Origin: Leucaena leucocephala
Lineage: Eukaryota; Streptophyta; Magnoliopsida; Fabales; Fabaceae
Reading direction: 5' to 3'
Length of the DNA: 64,000 nucleotides
NCBI GenBank assembly: GCA_037074615.1
Contig: CM073522.1
Coordinates: forward strand, 31,866,962 to 31,930,961
Shown: positions 34,601-45,524 of the stretch, in pieces
How the letters are laid out: every line of letters starts with the position of its first letter
Numbering within the stretch: position 1 is the stretch's first letter
The notes under the pieces: model-generated
What the model was told of the DNA's origin: nothing
Database searches by the model: none
Seen by the model: only the letters and a program-made list of their open reading frames with translations
Translations under genes and position numbers: made by a program

Positions 34601-37379
34601 GCCAATGAATTGTGGTCCACGAGAGGAAATACAGAGTAGATAATTAATTAAATATAGGTTAATAAATAGCTAAAATACACAAAAATTAAAGTTAACAATT
34701 TTTAACCTGTAGTAATTTTTATATTTTATTATTATATATCATTTTATTTAAAAAATAACTTGACACTTGATCTATAATTTTATTTGTTTAAATACTTAAA
34801 AAATATAAAATATTTATATAACACCTAACTTGACATGTAATTTAAAGTATTTCTTAATTACTTAAAAGTATATAATACTTAACAAATATTTAAAATATTT
34901 ATTTGACTATGTATTATTTAAATAAAAAATACTTAAAATTATATTTAAATTACTAAATTATATTTTTTAAATGACATAGTATATAATAAAAAAATATAAA
35001 TTATGACATGATAAAAATTGTTAACTTTAACGATAGGGCCTGATAATTAAAATATAAAATATTAAAATCTTTAATTTAAATTTTTAAAAATTATAAAGGT
35101 TATGTGCAACTGACCTAAAGTTCATAAGGATTTTTATATATTTAAACCTTAATAAATTACACAAAACTCAACTTCAGGTCATATAGTTTGAAACTTAATA
35201 ATAAATCCCCCTAATTTCCAAGTTTGTACAAATAACCCCTAACTATCAATTATATATCCTTTAATTATTATTTTTTTGATACAACTACAACCCCACAAAC
35301 ACTAGTTATATGCATATAAACCCTCACAAATTTTAATTTATGTGTTGATAAATAATTAACAAAATCAATCATAAAGGAGTTATTTGTATAAATGTAAGAG
35401 TTTAGGGAGTTAATTGCAAAGTTTAAAATATTAGGGAGTTTATTTATACATGATATAATCTTTAGGCGGTTGTGTATAATTTAGTCTTAAATTAATTATT
35501 AATAATTAATGTTGATAATTAATCAAATTAAAATACCTCCACTGCATTCAGAGTAGAATTGATTAATGTGGGAAGTGCTCTGGTTCCAATATACGCATCT
35601 CCTTCTACAAACAAATGCTCAAAGCGAACTTCAATCTTTGGAATCTCTATTCCAACCCTATTTAACAAAACCAAAATTTAAAGTTGCTGGGAAAAAATCA
35701 GTCCAAGTAAAATCAAACCTCATTTGAACTCAAGTAAGTTACATATATTTGTATATTTATTTTTTTATCAAAATATTAATACTCTCTTCAAATACTAAAA
35801 TTAGAATAGGGTAAATAGAAAAGGATGGCAAAAATTACTTATAGCTCCCAAATAATAAAATTAAATACAAACAGGTCCTTGAATTTCATAATATTAATAG
35901 GTTTCATTGAATTTAATATTTATAAATTTGACTTGTAAATAATATAATTCGACGGAAAACATTAATTTGGTGAGTTTAACTAGTAAATGACGCAACTCAA
36001 TTTGTAAATATGAAATATTGTCTTGTAAATATTAAATTTCTTGAAATTTATTAGTATTATATGAAATTTGAGGCACCCATTTGTATTTAATTTTTTTACC
36101 TTGGACCTATGAACAATACTTGAATTTATATTAGTTGGTAAGATTAACTAATCATGTATGTATATGTCAACTAATTCGAATTTGAAGTGAGATTGAAGTC
36201 CAAATGAAAAGTAGTTTTCCTAGCATAATTTTTTTATCGCTATAAAACTCAAATTTAAGAATTTGTTTGAGGGGCTTCAAATCTATTTCACTCAACTTAG
36301 TTGGTGCCTTTTCATTTTTGTAATTTTATACAAATTCTCTTCTTCATCCCAAAATAATTGTCACTTTATAAACATGTACACTACTTAAGAAAGTTAATAA
36401 AGAACCTAGATTATAGTAAAATTTCATATTATTGAACCAAAATGCCCTCAAATTAAATACCCTTATTTCTCATGCTCCACCTAATTATTTTTATTAGTGA
36501 ATAGTAAATGAGTATAAAAATCATGAAATGATTCATTGAAAATTCTAAGGCGACAAATATTTTTGAAAATTGACTAAAACTCAAAAAAATGAAAATTATT
36601 TTAAAGGAGAGGGAAAATGTTTTGCAAGTTACACCATCCTCTATTAGTTTTATGTTAAATTTTAAAATAAAACAATAAAAACATCAAAATTTGAATTTTC
36701 ATTTTCGTATCTCCTCCATCATTTTTCATTCAAAATCATAGTATCATATCCCCTAACTTAATAATAAGTGTCAAAATTAAATTATTATGTTATTGGTTTT
36801 CCTTTCCTCAAACCTACCTGAACAGCAAACTGGGATTCATTTAATATTTTTTTCTCCCAACTAATCTGAAACAAGAATCAAACTTATCTCCATGTTGAAT
36901 TCGAGTGTTGAAGAAGATGATGAACAGAAAATAAGAAAGAGGTAAACTTACTTATCAATCCTGTTTCTGAGTCTCTGCAAGAACTTGAGGTTGTCTTCTT
37001 CAACATTCTTCAGAATACAGTCCAAGAGATGCCTCTTTTCCTGAATCCCAAGCTTGGTGACATCAACCTGTTCATAATCAAAAGACCAAAAATCCTCAAG
37101 AACCTGAAGCTCCTTCTTCGTCTTCATCATGCCTGTTCTTATCCTCTCAAATGTTGGAAGCCTTTCGATGGCTGCCCATTTGAGTTCTTCTTCATCTTCA
37201 TCTTCTCTTCTCATGCTCCTCTCAAACACTCCTCCATGGCCGCTCCATGTGTCCCTCATACTCGCAGTAACCCAGCTCCTTCTGCTGCTCTCTCCTGATC
37301 CTATGCTCATCCTCAAGCTGCTGTTCACCCTCCCTCCTCCATTGTTGTCTCCTTTCTCCATGTCTGCAACTTCTGTCAT
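23194..37379 (-). CDS. Full-size PDR-type ABCG transporter (locus B), apparently intact
   Basis: Twenty exons in gene order: 37379-36952, 35657-35537, 33721-33633, 32882-32798, 32131-31841, 31743-31653, 31259-30359, 29754-29594, 29381-29278, 29043-28878, 28799-28662, 28206-28061, 27930-27598, 27016-26726, 26411-26328, 26240-26107, 25617-25390, 25243-25072, 24510-24256, 23463-23194. Phases agree and all introns are GT-AG; 1495 residues. Order is NBD1-TMD1-NBD2-TMD2. NBD1: Walker A GPPRSGKT (219-226), signature ISGGE (358-362), Walker B AFFMDE (378-383). NBD2: GVSGAGKT (939-946), LSTEQ (1046-1050), IIFMDE (1066-1071), CTIHQPS. PDR marks include GFKCPERKG and VQPVVAIERTVFYRERAAGMYS. Plant PDR proteins are plasma-membrane exporters of terpenoids, phenolics, hormones or toxins; the substrate is unknown here. 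The NDIKPW-type and PMMYGQNA motifs point to the clade of PDR1/PDR2-like proteins, not PDR8 or PDR9. Oddities: Arg222, Glu362 and Gly1108 (usually Asp). Confidence 0.93.
23555..23700 (-). mobile_element. SINE family 3 (Au-like)
   Basis: On the minus strand: GTCATGTGACATAGAGTTC, a B box CACGTGTTCAAATCC, then CTCTTGCAAGGATAAGGC and TGCCTCAAACCCCACC. The TCTTGCA-GGxTAAGGCT block is typical of Au-type plant SINEs. It lies in the last intron of locus B. Confidence 0.6.
24635..25010. mobile_element. Foldback element F1, copy 1 (locus B intron 18)
   Basis: Ends are inverted: GGGAAAATTAATCTTTTGG at the left and AAAAGATTAGTTTTCC at the right. The interior repeats blocks such as CCCTATAGTTTTGACTC in both orientations, so nearly the whole element can fold back. 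It has no coding capacity. Confidence 0.8.
25687..26071. mobile_element. Foldback element F1, copy 2 (locus B intron 16)
   Basis: Same ends as copy 1 (GGGAAATTAATCTTTTGG at the left, GGACTAAAAATTAATCTTCC at the right). A (TA)n(TG)n tract lies about 20 bp outside the left end. Locus C carries an F1 copy in the equivalent intron at the equivalent place. Confidence 0.8.
26499..26665. mobile_element. Foldback element F2, copy (locus B intron 14)
   Basis: The left arm GGAACTATTATGTGGTCC with AATCACTAAAAAGTCCTA is inverted at the right (GGGACTTTTGGATAATTAAA, TCATAGTAATTCCCCC). Same family as 17011-17187 and 29117-29246. Confidence 0.65.
27170..27527. mobile_element. hAT-like MITE (locus B intron 13)
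   Basis: Ends TAGCGTGTGTTTTGTTT and ATCCAAATGCGCACTA are imperfect inverted repeats, and the interior has inverted copies of AATCAATTATGAATC-type blocks. No coding capacity is seen. Confidence 0.5.
28318..28612. mobile_element. Stowaway-like MITE (locus B intron 11)
   Basis: It begins CACTCCCTCTATTCC and ends GACCGGTGGGAATA after CTTAAATTTAA, an imperfect inverted pair of the CTCCCTC type. Related sequence occurs at about 16190-16490, 31390-31650 and 33080-33325 in introns of loci A and B. Confidence 0.5.
29117..29246. mobile_element. Foldback element F2, short copy (locus B intron 9)
   Basis: The left arm GAGAATTACTGTTCAG with TTTAATCACTAAGAAATCCC is inverted at the right (GGACTTTTTAGGGATTAAA, CAGTAGTTCTC). 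The loop GCGCGGCATGCAATAG matches the loop of the locus A copy. Confidence 0.7.
29938..30289. mobile_element. Foldback element F1, copy 3 (locus B intron 7)
   Basis: Ends GGGAAAATTAATCTTTTTG and ACTAAAAGATTAATTTTC are inverted, with the same internal TAGTTTTGACTCAATTG blocks as the other F1 copies. Confidence 0.8.
32205..32440. mobile_element. TTTGG-ended MITE (locus B intron 4)
   Basis: It starts GTGTGTTTGGTTCTTC and has inverted blocks of AAAACTATGGTTTTAGAAG and its complement inside. It resembles the elements at 43760 and 53945, which share the ACTATAGTTTTA/CTATGATTTTA blocks. The right end is unclear. Confidence 0.4.
32470..32560 (+). mobile_element. SINE family 3 fragment (locus B intron 4)
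   Basis: It reads GATGTTATGTGACCTGG, TCACAGTTTCAAATTTTAG and CTTATAAAGATAAGAC, in the same order as the copy at 23555-23700. Strongly diverged. Confidence 0.4.
34650..35490. mobile_element. Two AT-rich foldback elements (locus B intron 2)
   Basis: The first (about 34650-35040) has AAAGTTAACAATTTTTAACC near its left end and AAAATTGTTAACTTTAACG near its right end. The second (about 35150-35490) has CATATAGTTTGAAACTTA and CCCCTAATTTCCAAG at the left, inverted at the right as TTTAGGGAGTTAATTG and TTTAGGCGGTTG. Neither encodes protein. Confidence 0.5.
35800..36120. mobile_element. AT-rich foldback element (locus B intron 1)
   Basis: The left arm AGGTCCTTGAATTTCATAA with TAATATTTATAAATTTGAC is inverted at the right (ATATTAAATTTCTTGAAAT, TATATGAAATTTGAGGC). 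It is followed by a Stowaway-like stretch (TCCCAAAATAATTGTCAC) near 36345. Confidence 0.5.
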
Positions 37380-37386
37380 ACTAATA

Positions 37387-38165
37387 AAAAATCCTTATGT
37401 CAGCAATAATGCGAGTTTTAGAAAGAAGGTCCTTTATGTAAGTTTCAGAGGTCTAAGATTCTAAACTACTAAGAGGAAGAAATATGAGAATTCTTATGTC
37501 GGCAATGGAAGCTTCAGAGAGTTCTTAAGACTCAAAACAAGGTCCTTGTGTAAGTTTGAGTGGTTTAAGATTCTAAGAAACTAGGCAGAAGATTCAGCAA
37601 TCGAAGTTTCTGAGATTTCACAAGATTTCTGAGCAAGTAAGAGGAAGGAAGGAAGTGAAAGTTCTTACGAGAGCAATGGAAGTTTCTGAGATTTCTTCAT
37701 CATATTCTGAGAAAGTAAGAGGAAGGAAATGAAAATCCTTATGCGAGAGCAAGGGAAGCTTCTGAGATTTCATCAGCTTCTGATATGAGCAAATAAGAGG
37801 AAGGAAATGAAAATCCTTATATGATGAGAAAAAGGAGGTTTCAGAATCTGACAGCAGAAAAAACCAAAAGATACTGATATGGGTTGGTTCTAAATTAAGG
37901 AAACAAACCAGGAAGAAATTAAAATCCTTCATGAGGTTTCAGATTTCAGAATCTGAGAAGAAGAAGTGATTAAGAAGATATATTCAAAGGTTGTTACATA
38001 GCTTAATCTGATCTACCAAACAAAACTACAGCGTCTGAACATTGGAAGTTTCAGACACTTGGAGAGTTGAAATCATCGCTAAAAACCAAATCAGCTACCA
38101 AACAAGGATTATGTTAAGCAACTGATGATGAGAGAGAAAATCCTTACGTTTCAGATTTCAACAAA
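37387..38165 (-). repeat. Imperfect ~65-75 bp tandem repeats in the 5' leader/promoter of locus B
   Basis: Blocks of the type AAAATCCTTATG, then GAGAGCAATGGAAG, then TTTCTGAGATTTC and GAAAGTAAGAGGAAGGAA recur from about 37387 to 38165, best preserved at 37590-37850. Read in the direction of the gene, the units give a frame at 37618-37932 that repeats KDFHFLPL. A single similar unit survives upstream of truncated locus A at about 21388-21440. Whether this is transcribed leader or promoter cannot be decided here. Confidence 0.7.
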
Positions 38166-38362
38166 GAGAGTGTGAAATGGTAAGAAGAAAATAATGTGAG
38201 GTTATATGAGTGAGTGAATGGAGAGAGAGAGTGTGAGATGAATAGTGTATTTGAGAGAGGGTGTTTCGCAGAAGATATGTTATGTTTTGTCAGTATTGAA
38301 AGGGAAAGCTAAAAAAGGGAGTTAAAGATTATCTGATTTGAACCGAGTAATTAATTAACCGA

Positions 38363-38381
38363 CTCTCTCTCTCTCTCTCTC
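38363..38381. repeat. (CT)n tract upstream of locus B
   Basis: About nine CT units (GA on the gene strand), roughly 1 kb upstream of the locus B start codon. Such GA/CT tracts are common in plant core promoters and leaders. Confidence 0.9.
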
Positions 38382-39127
38382 GGACGGCTAAAGTGAGAGG
38401 AAGCCATCCTATAGAAAAGAGAGATGGGAATAGAATGGAGATAAATATGAAAAACAAAATTATGATTGGTATATATCTGTAAGAAATACTTATTCAAACA
38501 TTCTTCCTAAATAATATTTCTTATGATAAAAATGAATAAGATACTGCCATAAATAAGCCACAAATTACCGAAATACCCATAAAGACAAAAGAAAAAATTA
38601 TTTTTTTATACAAGCAATTTAAACACACTCCCACACACATATGTATGTTGAGATCAGGTTCAAATCCAGAACCTTTTCTAAATGCGTAGGTTGTCATTGA
38701 GACAATTAGCAGTTAACCAAACAAAAAAATCATATGTATAGATCAAAATTGGGTCTAAAAAAAATCAATTTAAATTTTTTAGTAAAATAGATTAGTCTCT
38801 TATAACGCGATAAACTAAAATTTAAATTTTTATTATGCAATGTGTCTAATAGAATAAAATTATCTTTAATAAAAATATACTTCTACTTAGTAAAAAAATT
38901 AAAAAGTTTATTTTTAAAAAAATTATTTGTCATTGTGACACAATTTATATTTAGATATATTTTTAAAAAAATTAATTTCGTAACCTTTTAAAAGGTAGGG
39001 AGAATTGCTGCACAATTCTCTCAAACAATTTAATCAATAAAAAATTTCATAATAAATGATAAAATTTAATATAAAAAATAATAACAGGTAGTGGTATATT
39101 GACAACTAAAAAATTTTAGAATTTTTC

Positions 39128-39706
39128 GATGACTAAGGGTATGTTTGGATTAGTTTTTGGAGAATAGATTCTGGGAAGAATAGATTCTGAAGAATAGATT
39201 TTGGGTAGAATAGATTTTGGGAAGAATAGATTTTGAGAATAAAGATGTTTGGATGATTAGTGGTAAAATCATTTTTTATATTGGTAAATTACTAAAAAGG
39301 GTATGATATGATTAAAAGTAAGAGAAATGAAAGATGATAGAGAAGAAAGAGGAGAGAGAAGAGAGTGTAGAGAGGAGAGAGGAGAGAGAAAAAGAGAGAT
39401 AAGAGAGGAGAGAGGAAAGAGAAAAAGAGAGATAAGAGAAGAGAGAGGAGAGATAATAAAGAAAAGAGAAGAGAGAGGAGAGAGGGTGTAAGAAAAAATA
39501 AGGGTATAATAGTAATTGGATAATCCAAAACTTAAGTTTCAAAGAAAAAGTTATTTTCAGTAGCTTATTCAAAACCTAGGTTTCAAATTGAGATTTTGTC
39601 CAAAATTAATTCTCAATAAAAATTGCTGTTTGTGTAAAAAAATTTTAAACTGAGATTTTACCCCAGAATCCATTCTCAAACGTGGACCCAAATAAGCACT
39701 AAATTA
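39128..39706. mobile_element. GA-rich foldback/hAT-like MITE
   Basis: It opens AAGGGTATGTTTGGATTAG and closes CGTGGACCCAAATAAGCAC, imperfect inverted ends. It has AGAATAGATTTTGGGAAG repeats at the left and a long GAGAGAGGAGAG core. Same architecture as 43760-44375 and 6690-7060. Confidence 0.6.
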
Positions 39707-41469
39707 CGTCTTCACAACAAACATCCACAGAAAAGTAAGTCAAATCAACTTTTAGCCAATAGAATTTTAGAACTTCATAAAAAAAAATAGAATTTTAGAA
39801 ATATTACAAATGTACCTTTCAAAATAAATTGACAGATGCATTGCTTATGCTATCAAACAAAACGCAATAACCACACCATTTTTCGCCTCATTCCCACCCA
39901 AAAAGAATTAATCCGCTGCAATGGACAATGTAATATGTTTAAAATAATAATTATGTTATTTTATTTATTTATACCAAATTTATTCCTTCCTAATATACCT
40001 TACGTGCACGCAACGATGTAGTAGTAGGGATCTAAGTTCATACCAAAATTGGCATCCTGATTTTGGAAACTGAAAAGTCATAGAATTGAGTAAATATGAT
40101 TTTTCTGGGGAAACAATAATTAATTATGAATTTATTTTTAATAAATTAATTAGGGATGAGTTAGAGAGAAGATAATAAATGGAAGGGGGTGGTGGGGAAG
40201 GAAGAGTAGGTGTCAGTTTAAAGGAGGAACATGTGTGCACCCTCTTAATTGTAAACGGTTGAGAGCTTAAGTGGCTTCCCTATTAACTCATTAATTACCC
40301 CCTCCCATCCCATCTCTCCATTTTCTACACTATCATTTTTGTTGGCAGGAAAAAGAAAAAATCAATCATTTTGACAAATTTATATAGGAGCACCATCTTT
40401 AATCATTTATCTAAAATTAACCCTTGATTTAAACCTCTCTTACATACGTGTAATTAATAATTAAAAAAATTATATTTAAATTCTATGTAAAGAATATAAT
40501 TATTAAAAAGTTATGGAATTATCAAATCACTGTGAAGTCTCATAAGATTTAGAATTAATTATTTTAATTATGAAATGAAGGAACTGCCCTTGAGAAAAAA
40601 TAACTCAAGCAATATGAAAGACAACTTCCGAAAGAAAGAATAATAATTGGGGGAAAAAATAACAACTAAGATATTTTTACCAAAGGTAGTTTCATCATTT
40701 CACAATTCGAAAAAATTAATCACAAGTCCTGTGGAACTTTACAGTCATTTTATGATTTTATGGGACTTCTTTATAATTAGATTCCTTGTATGGGACTTAA
40801 ATATAATTTTTTTTAATAGTTTGGAGAAAAATATAAATTTGAGAGATAAAGTAGATTAAGATTTTATATTTATTATTAAAATAAAACTTTGACAAACTAC
40901 TATATTTATTATTAAAGGGAGTATTTAATATTAGAAAAATTAATCCACATGCTTTTATAGTTTCATCTAATTTTTAATTATATCATTATAGTTTCAGGTG
41001 ACTCATAAAAAAAAATAGAGACCTAATAAAAAAATAGGTAAAATTATAAAGGTATGATAAAAAAATTATAGAAATTTAATTAATAATAAGGTGAAATTAT
41101 AAGAATTTATAGACTAATTTTTCTTTTAATAACTACAACTTATTTTCTAAAATTTATAGACATATTATATTATTGTATCATGTTGTTGACTGAGTAAAGG
41201 CCATTTTATCCATTAGAATTTTTTTCTGGGTTTTGACAATTAAGGGCCTAGGAATTTATGTTATTTTACAAATTTGAAACCCCTATATATTTCTTTTTTT
41301 TAAAAAAACAGGAGTCTTGTATGTCATTTTCATAGTTACTAATAGCGTTGTACAAAATGGTCAAAAACAATAGTAGTGTTGTACAATACAAAGTGAAGCT
41401 TTAAATCAAAATTAAAAAAAAAATGATAGCATCAAGTGGTTCAAAGCATTTATCTTTAGGTTGAGAACA

Positions 41470-41547
41470 TTGAATGCAAGTGAGAAGAAGAAAGATACGC
41501 ATACGACTTTGAATGCAAGTGAGAAGAAGAAAGATACGCATACGTAC
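41470..41547. repeat. 39-bp direct duplication
   Basis: Two nearly identical tandem copies of a unit starting TTGAATGCAAGTGAG and containing AAAGATACGCATACG, at 41470 and 41509. It is isolated in AT-rich DNA. Confidence 0.9.
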
Positions 41548-43475
41548 GTCTTTCGTTTAGGGATATATAAGAAACACTATTTACTATACTTTCATAAAAA
41601 ATTAAATGAGAAACAGAGATCCACCTCGTGGTTGTGGGACACATATAGATAAATACTGTACCATATATTTTACTTTACTTTATCCAAGATTTAAAACAAG
41701 TCATGTTTTAAGAAAGGTCCCATGTACTAGAAAAAAAGTAAAAACTTGAATTACTTATTATATCTGTAAAAGAATTATTTTTTTTCAACACTACTGCCTC
41801 TATTTAGTGCATTAAATTCTAACACAATATTATCTCTCATTTCTTAATTAAGAGGTAAAACAGGAGGAAAAATCATTAATACACCCGTAAAAATTTGAAT
41901 ATAATTTATCTAAATATATACTACTCGATTTATAATTTAATTCATGTTGTTGAATTTGATGTTTTAGGTTTATGGAGTACTCCCACCGGCCCTTTACATT
42001 TTTGTAAGAGGGACTTCTTGGCTTTTTCTATTAAGGCATCATATGTACTGATATTTATTGCATTTTTCTCGTATTTTGTCTTTATTCAAGTTGATTTATA
42101 TTTTTAAACTTAGCTCTTAGGCTTTTCAAATGGTGAATTTGATATGAATAGAGTCTAACACTATCAAACTTTCAAATAAAATCAATGAGGTTTTATGCTA
42201 CTCCTTAATTTTGATAAAAAAAAATTAAGTGACTTGATTCTCATGAAAATTTGTCAAATAGCTCATAAAAAAAAGATCCGAGAAAGTAAGTACCCCATGT
42301 ACTTCGGTTCCTATTATAAGATATTTAAAAAAAAAAAGGATGGTCATTATTATAAGTAGGGTACTAATTATATCTTTTTACCTTAAAAAAACCATACCTT
42401 AACTACATTTCCTTGATTACAATAAATTAGTTAGAGATGTGTTATAATCATGAGCATAAAAACTCAATCTAGATTAATTGATCATACCAGTGAGTTAATT
42501 CTCTAACTGAGCCAATCAAGAGTTTATATTTTTTTTTCTTTTATCATTGAGCCTAAAGCAAAATCATTTTAAATTTTATAAAAGAAAAAGAAAAATAGCG
42601 TTACATTATATTTTTATTTTATTAATTCTGTTTTATTAAATTATATATTGATTATATATAACTATTTTATTTACTTGTGAACTAATACTATTTTATTTAA
42701 ATATTACTCTTTTCAAAATTACATATAAATATTTTTATATATTTTAATTAAATTGTATTATTTTAATTATAATTAGAGTTGAACTATATTTAAATCATTA
42801 ACCATTAAACTATTGCCTTGACCTATCCAATTTTCAGCATATCTATTACTCATTTTAGTCTAAATTATAAGAGTTTTTCTAGAAGAAAATTTGTCAATAT
42901 TATAATAGTTTAACAAAATTATTAATAATTTTTTTTCTAAATTTACCCTTACTTATTATAAATGTAAGAGAGAGAAATAAAAAAGTCATACTTTTAATTA
43001 AGTAAGGGTATATTTAATTTTTTTTATTATTTTATGATAAATTAAATAATTTAACTATTATTTTTTAATCTATATGATTTAATTAAAAAGGCTTTTATAA
43101 TATTTACGGGATGAAGTATTTACAATAAGGAGATGAGGGAGTAATTTGTTTGGTGATGGTTGATAACGTTAATGAGCGTAATTAACGAGGAATCGCGAAT
43201 TGTCAACATGTGGCGCCAACCTAAGTATGGGTGATGGGATACGGAGGGAAGGTGAAGCGAAGGGGCATTGGTTGTGCTGTCGCGTTCGTTACGGTTAAAC
43301 AACAAAGGCAGCTTTTTTCAAAACCCAAATAAATGAAGGCATCTCTCACATCAACCCGTATGAATCCCTCTCTGTTCCTCATGGATTGAACTCACCATTA
43401 ACAGTAATATGACTTGATCATCCCTTTCGATAATAACAACACCACTCCTCCCTTTTGAATTTTGATGCTTGATCA

Positions 43476-43745
43476 ATGGCACGTGTCCTACAACTAAAAT
43501 CTTATTCTTTGGATGTTGTTAACTTGCTAGAACATAGTTGCTCTCATAGCCGCCCAGATCACAACACAATCGTTGAGGCCAAATCTATTTTCAGCCGTGA
43601 TTGGGATGTGGTTCTAAGCCATATTGAAAGAGATGCAATTGAAGCTGCGGATCTTTTAGCAGAAAGAGCTTTGGCTTTTGTGTTTTTGGGATTCATTCCT
43701 TTACCAGTAGCTTCCATGAGTTGGATAGATTGTTCAATAAGGACT
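43476..43745 (+). pseudogene. RNase H-like fragment of a non-LTR retroelement
   Basis: The frame reads LKSYSLDVVNLL, then RDWDVVLSHIERDAIEAADLLAERAL. This matches the end of plant RVT_3/RNase H domains (usual pattern: RDWxVxxxHVxREANxxADxLA), with Glu-Arg-Asp in place of the usual Arg-Glu-Ala. No RT or other domain is found around it, so it is a short relic. The N-terminal methionine is probably fortuitous. Confidence 0.45.
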
Positions 43746-43759
43746 TAAGGTGTTCACCA

Positions 43760-44375
43760 ATTAGTTTCTGTTTGGATAATATTTTAAAAAAAAATTTATA
43801 AAAAATACAGATTTTTAGACAGTTTATAAAAAAGAGATTTTAGATAAGAGATTATGAAAAAAAAAAGATTTTGAATAAATGAGTATTTAGATAGTTGTTA
43901 TAAAAAGGAGTTTTATAATTAGAAAATTACTAAAAAATATATATATGAGAGATGAGAGATGAGAGAGGGTAAAAAAGATAGAGGAGAGAGGAGAGAGGAG
44001 AGAGGAGAAAGGGTAAAAAAGATAGAGGAGAGAAGAGAGAGGGTGAAGAAGATAGAGAAGAGATGAGAGATAGTGGAAAAGATAGATGAGAGAGGGTGAA
44101 AAAGATAGATGAGAGATAGTAAAAAAGATAGAGGAGGGAGGATGTAAGAAAAAATAAAAATAAAATAGTAATTGAGTAGTTGAAAATGATTTTTACTGTT
44201 CCAAAAACTATTTTGACCAGCTTATCTGAAACTATAGTTTTAAACTATGGTTTGTCCAAATCGAGGTTTTGACAAATATGACTGTTTGTTTTAAAATTTC
44301 TCCAAACCAAAGTTTGGACTAGAAGCTCTTTTAAAACTATAGTTTTGACTTTTGCCAAACAGCCCTTAGTCTCAT
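43760..44375. mobile_element. GA-rich foldback/hAT-like MITE
   Basis: The left end GTTTCTGTTTGGATAAT and the right end TTTTGCCAAACAGCCC are inverted. Between them are a GAGAGAGG-rich core and ACTATAGTTTTAAACTATGG blocks. It lies directly behind the RNase H fragment. Confidence 0.6.
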
Positions 44376-44940
44376 TATCTGTAGATTGGGTTTTCCTTTT
44401 ATATTAAAACAAAATTAGGTGCCATTTCTTATATTTATTTGCGATTCCATAAATTGTAAGTTTGTTTAATTTATTATAAATAAATTATAGAAGAGCTAGT
44501 TTAATTTTAATAAAAAAAATTTAAAAAAAAACTGCCAACTGATTTTCTAACTTTGACTCCACAAAACCCAAAATCATATTTACAACTTCAATACAAACAT
44601 ACTATGTATAAATAGTTAGAAGCTTGATTCTCAATTTTATATATTGAACCAATTTAGTTAGAAACCTTCCTTATTTTAAAGAGATTAATCTGTATTTTAA
44701 ATGAAAAATACTTTTCTACAAAAAATTCCTCCAACCATAAATATAAAAACTAAATAACTAATTTATAAATAATAATAAAATTAGTCAAATTATTTATTTA
44801 TAATTATTTTTTTAAAATATTTCTTTAATCATTATTTTATATTGATTAAAATCTCTATATAATTAATAATGAGTATTTGAGAGAAACTTTGTATATTTGG
44901 CCGGCGTAGATTGGATTTTATATTTAGATGCAAAATAAAC

Positions 44941-45183
44941 CTATGAATTAGCATCTACATTAAACTGTGAAAAAAAATTATATTCTATGTTTCCCATGTA
45001 AAAAGAAGAAGCAAAAACAAAAAGAAGAGGTGGAATAGGTAAGCCTGCAAGATCAGATTGGAACTTAATGGATAATTTATTGGGCGAAGAAGAATCAGAA
45101 GATGGGAATGGACACATTAGGGGAGAGAGGGAGAGAGAAAGAAAGTAGAAGAAGAAGAAGAAGAGGCAGAGAAAAGCAGACAA
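44941..45183 (-). other. Conserved unrecognised segment inside the duplication
   Basis: A block of about 370 bp (44929-45300; second copy 47688-48065) is the best-conserved part of both units. On the minus strand a CT-rich stretch precedes ATG with frame MCPFPSSDSSSPNKLSIKF, like a leader plus first exon. The frame ends differently in the two copies (a one-base indel near 44970), and a GAA run differs by one unit. It could be a captured gene start; I recognise no family. Confidence 0.2.
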
Positions 45184-45332
45184 GCAGGCATCGGTGTAGA
45201 AGTACTGTCAACAGATCAAATACAGATGCTCCACAATGAATGAATTATCAAACAGCATTCAAGGCCCAACTGTTTTCCCCGGAAAACATTTGGTATCTTA
45301 AACCTACTTTATTTTAATTAGAAAGATTTATC

Positions 45333-45524
45333 TTACCAACGGGGTTTGATCTGAGTAGTAAACGGCTCGGTATCCTTAAATGAAGTTTCGAGTTTGAGCC
45401 TTGACGTATACAAAAAATCTCCATTAGGAGACTTACCTACCATAGTCAAGTATGCAACGCGGGTCGGATCCGAACGTAATCGGGATAAAGTTCTGGTGAA
45501 TCGGGTGGGTAACAAAAAAATCAA
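45333..45524 (+). mobile_element. tRNA-derived SINE, family 1
   Basis: The SINE head (CTTACCAACGGGGTTTGATC) carries an A box (TTTGATCTGAGTAGTAAAC) and a B box (CGAGTTTGAGCC), then ACGCGGGTCGGATCC and GGGTGGGTAAC plus an A run. Flanked by a perfect 13-bp target duplication AGAAAGATTTATC (45320-45332 and 45525-45537). The second unit of the tandem duplication has the empty site near 48080. Confidence 0.92.

Larger units (their letters stand above)
37380..43475. other. Intergenic region upstream of locus B, no gene seen
   Basis: After the leader repeats (to about 38.2 kb) the sequence is AT-rich, with one GA-rich MITE at 39.1-39.7 kb, a 39-bp duplication at 41.5 kb and scattered Stowaway-like ends. 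I see no exon chain on either strand. Long open frames here come from low-complexity GA/CT sequence. Confidence 0.5.

Noticed and set aside
39292..39572. Minus-strand frames rich in Leu and Ser
   Set aside because: They are the translation of the GA/CT-rich core of a MITE.
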